Part shown: positions 1-11,800 of the stretch, one piece after another
Position numbering within the stretch: the first letter of the stretch is position 1
How the letters are laid out: each line of letters starts with the position of its first letter
Assembly (NCBI GenBank): GCA_008933995.1
Contig: WARS01000051.1
Coordinates: 186,001-250,000 of the forward strand
Direction of reading: 5' to 3'
Source of the DNA: Datnioides undecimradiatus
Lineage: Eukaryota > Chordata > Actinopteri > Lobotiformes > Datnioididae
Length of the DNA: 64,000 nt
Notes under the pieces: generated by a model
Told to the model about the DNA's origin: nothing
Databases searched by the model: none
Seen by the model: the letters and a program-made list of their open reading frames with translations, nothing else
Program-made: the position numbers and the translations under genes

Positions 1-8
1 TGCTTTTG
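1..8 (+). other. possible 3' end of kirrel1 signal-peptide exon
   Basis: The first eight bases are followed by a consensus splice donor (G|GTGAGT, intron starting at 9). If this is an exon end, it leaves one base of a codon, which is the phase needed by the first certain kirrel1 exon at 4128. No coding context is visible upstream, so this is a guess from one donor and one matching phase. Confidence 0.2.
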
Positions 9-2499
9 GTGAGTCACCCGGCGAAGCTGTGCGTGCTCGCCTTTGGCTTTGTGTCTGCTTTGACAAGCCGAGGTTGGTGTCACAGTGTCTGCAGGGGCTG
101 TTGTCCTAGGCTTCAGATTAATCCTAATCCCTTTCCAAACTTTGACTGGGGCTGAACTTAATCCTAGACTAAACTGAGACCCCGTTCCCAACGGAGATGG
201 AGATGCTCCTCTGGCTTGACGGTTTAGTCCTAGTTGTGGCGTAATCCATGTTCAGGAAACCGCCTCTATGTGTCGATTATATGTTTGGGGTTTAGAGTGG
301 TTGTGTTTGTGTGTGTGTCGAGAGGAAATGGTTAGCCCATGTGGTGAAGGTTAGGTCATCTGTGCTGCCTGTTTTGTTTGTGCGTGCGTGTGTGTGTGTG
401 CGTCCATGCGCATGTGGTCGTGGTCACAGCTTTTTGTGACCGTGGTCTTTATGTGGACAGGGTGCTGGGAGTCTCCTGGTGGTATCTTGGGGATCAGTGA
501 CTCAAGGAAATCAGGACACACTCTAAATTTGTCACTGCAGCATAACCCACATAATGAAAGAATACAAGCTCCCTTGCATACACTCTCCTGTCTTGCCTTC
601 GCTCTGGCTGCTCTCTGTGTGTAGACTGCCTCCTTCAAGGCACACACAGGCACGCACGCACACAACAAGCACATACACTCATGTTGACAAGTGTTAACTG
701 GGTAATATGGAAATCAGAAGGCGATGAACACATGTTTAAATGAGTCAGTGTTTTCAGTCCTCAGCCTTTGCATGGGTGTTTTCTCTGCAGATTGTGTAGC
801 CTCCACTCAGGAGTGTTCAGTTCGGATTATGTTTGTGGTTTACTGAGGCAGTTGAGGGAATACCTCCAGCTAGCATATCTGAGGTGGTGGAGGAAAGGAT
901 TTGCTTGCCCTCAGGCTGCTGTCAAGGTTGTGGGGTACTTTAAACCCAGTTAAAGTCTTCTCACCCATGTATATGTGAGAAAAGGCCTTTCATGCTTTTT
1001 AAGATGGTTTAAATCCACACTGTACATTCCAGTAATTAGCATTAGGCGCTTGCGATATCATCAAATTAGCGCGAAAACTGGAAATTAAACCAAAATTCTA
1101 TGCCTAGAATGACCTTTTCTTTATACTGCCAGTTTTTCCAAAACTTTCAGGTATTTTTCCAAATTTTCTCTTGCTCATCGCACAGTCTTTGCCTCAATTT
1201 CCACTACATCACTATCACACGTGCTTGGTACAGTGGGATTACACCATATGTTGCAGTTGAACATTCACTCCAGATTTTTCTGGAAATCTTGACAAAATGA
1301 GCGCGTGAGATAAAAGATTCCAGCACCTCTTTCAATTTGTCTGGAGAAAGTGGAGCAACGTGACTAACTATGAAATACAGAGAGATTTATCTGGCGGTAA
1401 CAGGCTTAATGAGCTCTGTAGGAAGTGGAGCTGGACTGAAGAAGTCCCGCACCTTAGCTTTAATGGCTAAAGAGCCAGATGTTCCTCTTAGGAGCTGGTG
1501 GAGACCAAAAACAGAGCTACAGTAGCAAGAAAACAAATATTAGCATTATCATTAGCGAGTTGGTCAAACTCCAAATCAATGTTAATGTCACTCTGTCTTT
1601 GCTGAATGTAAAAACGTGGCTGTCTGCTGACAAGTTCACCTTATTCACTGATAATATGTCAGTGCTGGATTTATGTCTTGTTTCTGCTGCCTCAGCCTGG
1701 CAAAAGCATCGGCTATTGCAGGCCCAAGTCTGAAACAAGTACAAATGATGAAATAATCAGTTGTTTGATCTGCTGATGGACAGAAAACTGATTTCCAACA
1801 GAAACGTGACACTTGAAAAGTCTGTTACATCCTCATCGGTTCATTAGATAGCTCTAAATCCTGATTGGGGCATGAAATAAAGTGACATCTCCCCCCTTTT
1901 TACCTGAAGCCCAGCCACTTCTTCTTATTTCTGACTTCCTAAAAATGTATCCTGAATTCATATTTAAGAAGTATACTGAATTGTCATAGCAGGTGTGTTG
2001 TTACAGACTATAGTAACAAGCCCGCACTTATAAAGATTCATTTACCTGAAGCATTTCTGAACTGACTTCAGCAATGAGCTATGGTGGCTGCTGCCTGGTG
2101 CAAACATGCACTCTCTGTGTCTTTGGTAACTTTTCTAACTCGATTTCACTCCCCAGACTTTCCCAGCCCACCACTGTTGCTCCTCTGTTTGCTTTGTTTA
2201 TCTTAATTTATCAATCCAGTTAAAGTGGGTGTTCCTCAGGGAGCAAATTAAGGGCCGCCATTTTTTTCTTTTTTTGACTCAGTGTTAAATTATTCTAGGT
2301 ATGCATGCTGCAGAGCTCCATCTGCATCTGATTTCCTTTTCACCGTGCATCCTCGCACATCTCCTTTATCTTCAGAATATTAATGCGCCGCCCTGTCAGA
2401 AGCCATTGTTGTGATTGGTAAGGAAATCTTTTTGCATGACTGGCTGCTTTTGTATTATCAGGCATATTGTACCTCTGCAAATCACACCAAATCGGACAT

Positions 2500-3340
2500 G
2501 ATGGGGGGAGAGTGCATGTCTGTGTATATGAAAGGGAGGGGAAACGTGAGAGATAGGGACCGAGGGTCATAATGGGGCGACGGGAGGTAGAGTGCAGAGG
2601 CATATGGCAGTTGTTAAAAAAAAAAAAAAAAAAAGTGAGAGAGATGGGAACCTTCAGAAAAGCGCTGGAGGGCTCAGGGGGAGAAGTGTGAGGGAATGAG
2701 AGAGGGAGTGCGAGGGAAGGGAGAGGAGGGGGAAACAAGTCATAAAAAAAAGTGGTGAGGACAAGTGAGAAGGAGACATGTAAATGGTAGGAGGTGAAGA
2801 AAAGGGAGTGAGGAAAAAAGTGAGAGAAGAGAGAGACGGGGGAACGAGAGAGGGAGAGAGAGAGAGTGCTGGAGGGCTGATATTTAATGTGATAAATGAG
2901 TTGTGACAGTCCGCCTCTAACCCCCTTCCAACCAGCGAGGAGGAGGAACACAGAAATAGAAAGCATTATGGGTAAAAGGACATATACAGCATTATATATG
3001 TATATAGAAAGAAGGAGGCGCATACATACCAAACAGAGGGAGAGCTGGAGGAAAATCAGTGCAGGCAAAAGGACATTCATAGATGGCATTATAGATGTAC
3101 AAAGTGAAGGAGGCGAGTGGGGATGCATACATATGGAGGGAAACGGGAGAGAGAAGCAAAGCAATTTGGGTAAAGGACGTACAGCATGATAGAGAGAGAG
3201 CAGAGGGAGGGAGGTAATGGCAGAGGTGTTGGGGGGTACAATGCAGCACTGGGTTAATGATCTACTGTACGAGATTCTTCGAAATAAGTGCGAGAGGACG
3301 GAGGAAGAGGGAGATGGAAAGAATGAAAATCTAAAGCAAG
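2500..3340. repeat. long GA-rich polypurine tract
   Basis: For roughly 800 bases the + strand is strongly biased to A and G, with many GAGA and GGAGG runs and a homopolymer of about 19 A near 2616-2634. Such polypurine/polypyrimidine asymmetry can form triplex DNA; no function is shown here. Confidence 0.6.
2966..3190. repeat. degenerate tandem repeat, about 95-105 bp period
   Basis: Three similar blocks follow one another. Each begins with a TAAAAGGAC-like core (near 2973, 3066 and 3171), continues with an AGCATTAT/GGCATTAT element, and in the first two blocks carries GAAGGAGGCG and CATACATA. The spacing between cores is about 93 and 104 bases. Copies have diverged by substitutions and small indels. 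Confidence 0.5.
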
Positions 3341-4127
3341 ATGCAAATCCTCCACGGTGATTGCCTCTCCTCTATTGTACGGGTGTCATGTCTTCAAGGG
3401 ACAGCTAATTACAACTTGTCATCACGCAGCGTGGAACAATAGCTGGGGTTTTGTGTGTGTGTGTGTGCGTTTCTCCCTCATGTTAGACAGTCGCTCGGTG
3501 GGCCAGCGCGACGCTTGGTCTATCTGCCGTGGTAGTGGACTACAGACTGGGTTTGAGAGAGTCTGGTAGACAATGACAGCCACTGTAGCTTTGGTTGGGG
3601 AGTGGAAGCCTGGGAGATGACTCATAGGGAGGAATGAAGAAGGGAGAAACAGAGAGAGAGAGACGAGGGGGAGGGCCAGAGAGTTTTGAAGAAATAAAAG
3701 TCAGGAGCGAGAAGAAAAGGGGTGTGAGACCCTATGGCTGAAGTTGCCTCGTTTGATCTCCTCTCGCCTCTCTCCTGAGTCAGCATTAACCACCTCTTCT
3801 TCTCCTTTCTCTCTCTTCTTCTTCTTCTAACTTTGTTCTGATTTGCTCCTCTCTGACACCTCCGTCTTTCCGTGCCGCTCTTTGCTCCTCGCCGCTCGGC
3901 TGATGGCCTCAAGCCAACGCACGATCAAAGATGGCATTCCGTTTCTGCTGGGGGAATGCAGTTTTCAATCAATTAACCATAAAACCCACTGATACAATAA
4001 TATGCTATGTCTGTGGTCGGGGTGATTTTACAGTGACGTGCCTGCACCCACACAAACACACACACGCACCGAAAATGAGAAAGTCCCTAACTTATCCCTC
4101 CTTCTCTTCCGATCCCTATCTCTCCAG

Positions 4128-7100
4128 CGTGGACAGCGAGGTTCTCTCAGGAGCCGGCAGACCAGTCGGTGGTGCGGGGCCAGAGGGTGATCCTGTCCTG
4201 TGTTGTCTTCAACTACTCAGGCATTGTTCAGTGGACCAAAGATGGCCTGGCTCTGGGCATCGGAGAGGACCTGCAGGGTGAGACATCATCCAGCCTCCCC
4301 AGGCCTCCTTCACTGTGTTCAGCATGTGACTAAGATGTCTAAGTCTTTAAAGCTGATTGTGATACTTTCGGACTGGAGCTGGGGATGGGCAAAATGCTGT
4401 GCTGCATGTATAAAGCTTGAGAAGTTGTTTAGTGAATGAAGTCTTTACGACACCCAACAATCGCAGAGATGCCTCAACACTTATAATAATTTGCATGTTT
4501 TCTGTGGGATCTGCAACATTTGCAGAGGGTCAGAGCTTCACTTCGCTCCTGATCTGAGCTCAGTCTACATCTCTGTGGAGCCCAACAAGGTGCCACACAT
4601 GAAGTTTCACAAACCTTGCATGAAATTTGATATTTTCTCTTTGAAGGAGATCTTGAAAGTGATGTGAAGTCAATGCCGGCGCCCAACAAACACTACAAAT
4701 GCGCAAGAACCACGGCTGCAGCATGAACGCCAGCAGTACTATAAATACTGCTGAGACTAACGATTTCCATTCAGGGGTGCTTGCATCCCAAGGGGCACTT
4801 GTGCAGTTACCAGGGGGTATAAGAATGGGAAGTATCTCAGCTAATATGAAACCAGACAAAGAGTTTGCAGCCGTGCTAGCAGCTCTGTGAGGCCGGGTTT
4901 AGGCACAGTGATGCTTTGAGCTAAAAGCTAACGTCAGCTTTCTATTTAATGTCACACTAACCACTAAATTACCAGCTAGGATAGGCCGACTGCACAGGAA
5001 ACACTTCACGCCAGCCTCAGTCAGTTAGACATCCTGAATCTTCTAGTGGATGTAAGACAAAGGCAAAAGTAATGGAGCAAATGAAACAAACCAAAACTGA
5101 AAAATAGTGTTAAATAAATAAGAGAACCAGATAATTCAAACAAAGACACTTGGCAGGGGTGGTGACAGGGTACATGACTCAACAGGGAATCTCTGGTTCA
5201 GACTATTAAAGTGTAACTGAGCCTCAACGTTTTCAAAACAGAACTGAAATGAACCTGCGAGGCCGTCAGTCACTGTTTCATTTTCAGTTCCCAGCGTCAG
5301 TTGTCATTTTGTAAAAACACCTCCGCTGAGCTAACTGTGCCGGCGCTCCCTGGCAGCGTTTTGAATGATACACGCACGCCCAGTATGACACGGCGTGTAT
5401 GTAACTGCGGCGGCTAATGTATGCTGACAGAATGTTTTTGCCGCTGAATGTTTGAGTTACGGCTGGACCGAGCCAGCAGAGCAGGTTTTGGCCAAAGGAT
5501 CCACTGTTTAGCTAAATTCAGCCAGACTAGCGCAGCAGCTCACCCATCGCACCACGTCGGAACAAACCGGGCGCATACGTGGGCCGACTTTGGCCGCCTC
5601 CTGCTCGAATCCTGCTGTGTTTGTTGGGAAAGTCTAAGCACCCTCTGGCACGTCTTAGTGACACCCTTCAACATGGTCGAGGAGCATAACATCATCACCC
5701 CTGTCACATCAGCAGTGGCTGACACTGACCGGCTAATATCTGATTGTTACTGAAAGGCAGACTCATCAATGAATATAGTGTACAACTGGCCGTTCACTCC
5801 AGACTTTCTCCTCACAGTTTCGTCCCGTATGATGAAACTTCCCGTTTGATTTACTAAATCTCTGCCTCGTCCGCGTCTCCACGACAACATTTCAAGACGC
5901 CGCTCGTCTGACTTTGACAAAACTTGGGGGAATGATGCGTCTCATCGCTGTGCTGCAGCATTTTCAGAATTGCACTGATTAACCCAAAGGCTGGGTGGGT
6001 GGGGGGGGGCTGTGCAATTACTGGTCAAAACAATTGGGCATATTTTGAACTGACTGGTCCAGAGGGAGAGTGCATCATCTGGGACATGCTGCCGGCTTGT
6101 TTTGGCGGATGTTGCTGCTGTTTCCCTCAGACTTTGTGTTCTGTCCTTTGTTTGGTTATCATTTCCCTTTCTTTTGCTTCTATGATCCCTTCTCTCCTCT
6201 CCTCTCCTCCTGTCATGCTGTTCCTCGGCGGCCTCCTATCCAAGCTCCCTTGTTCCTCTCTCTCCCTCTTGTTCTCCTTCTTTCAGCTGCCTCTGCTGTG
6301 CTGAGCCCTCTCTCCTATTCTTCATTTAACTTCTCTACCTTGTCTCTCTCTCTCTCTCCCTGTCTTCCTCTCTCCCCTCACCTTGCTTGACACACTCCCA
6401 CTTCATGCTCTCCTCTTTCCCTCAGCCCTCCTGTCTCTTCTTTCTCTCCTCCTCCCTGTCCTCGCCTGTCCCTTCTCCTCTCTTTCTATCTCTCCCTCCC
6501 TTCCTCCCTCCTTTATTTTAATCATATTGTTACTGTAATGGTCCAGTGCTTCAAGCCAAAGCTTTTAAATAAAAACATGTGAATGAACACTGGCCGCTTC
6601 ATGCACACGTACACTCTGTGTGTGTGTGTGTGTTTGTGTATGAGGCTCTGTCCCCCTGCTCCCCCGCCTCGTTCTCTGGGCTTTTCATACGCTTTCTCGC
6701 TCTCGACATTTCACATGCAAATGCACGTATATACAAGGCGCACACACACAGACACGTGTGCACACATGCATGCAGAAACAAGGACACACAAGGTTAGGCA
6801 AGCAGCGGGGCTCAGTTCGAGGGCTGTGCATGGAAAGTACAGAGAATTTCACATGCAATCTACGTCTGGGCAGCAAACATGAATTCTGCACCATGGACTG
6901 GAGTCGATTTGAGTCCTCTAAAACGTTGCTGTCATAATGCATTCATCTTTTCCCCCTGCTGGTAAGGGAGAGCGTGGATGCCACCTAATGGTGAGAATGA
7001 ACAGCAGGGACACAGCTGGGCTGTGTGTGGCGGATGGGGGGGAAGGGGAAGAGGCTGGGTTGCGTGTGTTTAATTGCGTGTGCGCCTGAGCGAGTGTGCG

Positions 7101-8792
7101 AATCGTGTATGTTTGGTCATGCGTCTGTGTTTGTCGCATCATGTGGCCGCGCATCTCTCTGGTGTCATCAAGTCTGATTGAGAACAAGTCTGACTTCGGC
7201 TTCATGTGTGACACAGATCTAATGTTTTCTCATCAGCGTGAACCGGAACAAACTGCGTGCTGTTGCTTTTTCTTCTAAACATGGGAATTTGGTTTGCATT
7301 TGGAAGGTGAAACAATAAAGAATTAATGATATAGATACATATATAGTGATGTGGTGACATTGAGCTGGCATCAGCACAAAGGATAACAAGAACAAAGTTA
7401 AATATCCTGATTGGTATTTTAGGAAAACTGTAAAGAAATGTGACCCTATAATCAAAATGTGTTTAATACTGCCAAACAAAAACAGAAAATGGAATCTCAT
7501 GTCGATATCAGGTATGGTTATTTCAGTCTTAATCAGTGTGTGTGTGTGTCCCAGCCTGGCCCAGGTACCGCGTGCTGCGCGTGCAGGAGTTGGGTCAGTA
7601 CAACCTGGAGATCCTGTCAGCTGACCTGTCTGATGACTCCCTGTACGAGTGCCAAGCCCCTGATGCCGCCCTGAGGTCCAGGAGGGCTAAACTCACCGTC
7701 CTCAGTACGTTTATGTGCCGGTGCACACGTCAGTAGAGAGCATGTGTGCTGCTTCCTGTTTCTAACACACTCCTCTCCCGCTCCAGTCCCCCCAGACGAC
7801 CCGGTGATCGATGGCGGTCCGGAGGTGTTGCTGAATGCAGGGGAGTCCTACAACCTGAGCTGTGTGTCTCGAGGGGCTAAACCGCCTTCCACGATCGAGT
7901 GGCTTAAAGATGGTCTGCCTGTGGACGGGGCCGCCAGTACCACTGTAAGTCCAAAGCAAAGACCAAACACACACATTCAGGAAGTGCTTCATCTCAACTG
8001 CACGTCCTGTTTGCCGTCCATCACCAGGAGGTGCTTCCAGACAGGAAGAGGGTGACCACGCGTAGCTACTTGCCCATCCAGCCCGTTGACAGCGACACCG
8101 GGAGGAACTACAGCTGTGTGGCCACCAACCTGGCTGTCCCCACCGGCAAAAGCACAACCGTTACCCTCAACGTGCACCGTAAGCAACGAATCACCGCTTT
8201 TCCAAAACATGACACATGTTGCATTTCTGTCAACACAATCTATAAGAACACTTTTTATGCAACCTACAAAAACTGGCTGCTGTAAAAAGCAACATGGTGT
8301 CGTGTTTTATACATTAAACATCTGCACGCAGCTGAATGTTTTATAGCTATTATTAAGTAATGCAGGGGAGCCATTTTGCATGCAACTGTTTTCCAGATTG
8401 CAGCATGTATTAAATGTAGTAAGGCTGTTGTTATGGCAGGTTCTTACTCTCTCTCTCTCTCTCTCTCTCTCTTCCAGATCCACCAACAGTGACCTTGTCT
8501 ATTGAGCCTCGCTCTGTCCTGGAGGGGGACAGAGTCACCTTCACCTGCCAGGCTCACGCCAACCCTCCTATTATGGGCTACAGGTCTGCATGCACATGCA
8601 AGCACATTCTCATTTTCACTGGCACTTTTAAAGCAGCACCTAATCTGGTCAAAATGTATGAGAGGAATGTTGTATTTGAAACTGTGTCTATTCTTAAATC
8701 CACCTCAAGTGGACCTTATAAAGGAAATCTAAATCCATTTAGATCACACAAGAGAAATAAGACATTTTAATCTTCCCTCATATGCGATTCCA

Positions 8793-8835
<43 letters not shown>

Positions 8836-11800
8836 TATATATTTTTTTTTAAATTGTATTTAACGTTGTGTGTTTTAACCCCAGGTGGGCGAAGGGGGGC
8901 GTGGTGCTGCAGGGCGCCAGGGAGAGCGTGTTCACCACCAAGGCCGACCACTCCTTCTTCACCGAGCCTGTCTCCTGCCTGGTTTTCAACGCTGTGGGAA
9001 AGACCAACGTCAGCATCCTGGTGGATGTTCACTGTGAGTCACTCTGTACTCACCTCACCCTTTTTACTCGCTACAGTCTGGAGTCGGAGGGATAAAACAC
9101 ACCATTGTTGTGTTTCTTTTTCCTCCGAGCACCTTCTCCCCTCTAGTCTTCCTGCATTATTACTCAAGCAAACAACAACAACAACAAGCGTCTCTCTCTT
9201 TGTTTCCCCGTCTCTAGTCGGTCCAATTCTGTTGGTGGAGCCGCAGCCAAAAACCGTAGACGTTGACTCTGATGTCACCCTCAACTGCAAATGGGCTGGA
9301 AACCCTCCGCTCACACTCACCTGGTTCAAAAAGGGTTCAAACATGGTACGAAGCTAAGAGCCCCGCACTTCACACGTGTCTTTGTTCATGTGTCTTTGCA
9401 GATCTTATCACATTTAGTGTGTATACAACAGGAGATGTTGTTGTTTATTCTGTTACTTTGTCAAAGAAGATGCAGTTAGCTCATAGCTAATTTCACCTGT
9501 AGTCTCTTTGGCAGGCCACAGTTAAAACAGATGAGGCACAATAACAAACAGTACAAAGCACAAAACACACAAGACGCACAAGTTACACATAATTAGGCAT
9601 CACATACGCTCACAGTGTCAAAGAGCAATTCCATATGTATGCAGGTCGAATTAAGGACAACACTATTTGCCTGTGTGAAAGAAAGCAGCTGATGTACAAG
9701 CAGCAGAGCAGCCGTCAGCAGATCTGATCATTTGGTTTCATGGTCGTTTTCATGTCAGCAGGTAGGGCGTTCCTCTGAGTTGTGGCTTTCGCAGAGAAAG
9801 TTGATTCAGGGTCATTGTGAGTATTATCAAGTCTTTCAGCGAAGCCGCAACAGGAAAACATTAATGAGCAAGAATAAAGCCACTCTAGCCATCAGGAAAC
9901 CATATGCTAATCTCTGACTTCAGTTTAATTTGACTTCTGTCAGTTCTGGTTTTTAGACAGAAGCCTGGTTAGGTTCATCACCACTGACTTTGTGCAGCTA
10001 TAGACGTGGATAATAGGCATAAGGAGACATTAAGAGCCTGTGCATTAAATGTGCCATACATGTAGCGAGCTATGGCCTGACTAGGCCTACACCTACATCT
10101 ATAATCACTCCCGCTCAGGTATTTATCTGCCTCTAGGTGGTTACATATTTAGCCATCATTTACACACAGCTAATTTTCTGATGGATGGGGTTGCTAGGCA
10201 ACTGTAAAACCTTTGTGGTGGGTTAAAAGCGGATGTGCAAGTTTGCATTGTTAGCCAGCTACTGGCAGAGTAGTGGAGCATGTATACTCAAACAGGGCCA
10301 AATATTCAAATATGCAACGTGGTGTTTTAAATTATTAAGGTATACAGGTGGAGGAACAATAGCTTCTTCTCTGCTTATCAACCTGCGGGCTTTTATTTTG
10401 TTGATCCCCTCCTGCTGTTTAGGAGATGTGCCTTGTTTATATTTGTGTCCCTTTTTCTTTCCACTCCCCCACAGGTTCTGAGTAACAGCAACCAGCTGTA
10501 TCTCAAGTCGGTGAGCCAAGCTGATGCCGGCCAGTATGTATGTAAGGCCATCGTCCCACGGATCGGAGTAGGAGAGACTGAGGTCACGCTCACCGTCAAC
10601 GGTCAGGAAGCATCCACACAATTTAATGTACCACTGCTTGTAGATGAATAACTTGTTCTCTGTGAAAGGTCAGCTTGTCAGTAATTGGAAAAATGGGTTA
10701 TGTCCCAAGTGGTGGCCATCTATTTGTAAAACCATACAACAGGCCTGCTGAGGTCAATGTCTTTAAAAAGAGTTTGTTGTATTTCAAGTGCATTTGCTTT
10801 AATTTCCCTCCTTCACACACACGCTCACGTATGCTGTTGTTTGGGCTCGATGCAGGTCCTCCCATCATCTCCAGTGATCCTGTCCAGTATGCGGTGAGAG
10901 GGGAGAGAGGAGAGGTGAAGTGCTACATAGCCAGTACCCCTCCTCCAGATAAGATTGTAAGTCAAAAGAAAAGAAAATGTGAAACAGGATCCTCTCTGGC
11001 ACCAAACCGTTAATGGAAATGTCCAATTTTTAACCCCAGGATTAATTATTCAGGCAAAAAAAGCCAAACAGGGAAAAGCTTTGATCACAGAGAGCACAAG
11101 GTTGTAGCTTTTTGTCTGACATTTTGCTGTTACTGTACCTTCCTGTTCCTAAATGGCTCCACTCCCGCGCGGTAAATGCTTTTAGACACTGTCCCGTTTT
11201 CTCTTGGAGCGGTGACTCACCCTTAAACTCTCCCAGAATTTTTCCTCCATCCCATCACATAAACAAACCAACACTAACACTAAGCCGCTCCGCTTTTAGC
11301 TCCTGCGTCAGAAATCAGCCTGGATGCTTTCTCCGCCGCTCGGCTGTATCGCACAGACGCGGCAGTAGTAGTTCCTCTGCTCCCCGGCCTCTGTGACTGA
11401 TCCATCCTGACTCGCAGAGCGCGCTCCTAATGCAAGTGGCGGAGGTTGGGACAGAAAAAGATTTATAAAATATAAAGGACTGGAGAGGAACAGTTGTCCC
11501 AGTAAACGCCACAGCCAGGAGATTATCCTTCTCTGGAATAAGTGGGCAGATTATGGGAACATGTGGGCTTATGCATAATTAAGTGGCCTTAGTACAGCGC
11601 TTCAATGCTGAATAATACAGTTGCTTTTAGTGGCTTTAAAGTTGGAGAATGTGCAAGATTCTCGCCGGCTCAGTCGCCCGCACCCATCTCCACCTCTGTC
11701 TGCAGAAACTGACAAACTGTTGCTGGTTTCAGCAAGTCATGCAGCGTGTGTGTGTGTGTTTCCACGTGAGTGTGTTTCTGTCATTCTGCAGTATGCGCTG

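Larger units (their letters stand above)
9..4127 (+). other. kirrel1 intron 1 or 5' flank, no gene recognised
   Basis: No conserved exon was recognised here. The stretch holds a GT-rich run near 300-410, an A homopolymer at about 2616-2634, a long purine-rich segment (about 2500-3340) and a pyrimidine-rich patch around 3770-3900. The 274-codon open frame on the minus strand over 2340-3164 is the complement of the GA-rich tract and is low complexity, so it is not taken as a gene. Confidence 0.6.

Noticed and set aside
2340-3164. 274-codon minus-strand open frame
   Set aside because: It is the complement of a GA-rich tract, is built of Ser/Leu/Pro runs, has no splice context and resembles no family.
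6579-6942. Cluster of overlapping short frames on both strands
   Set aside because: They follow GT/CA repeats and lack conserved motifs or splice sites.
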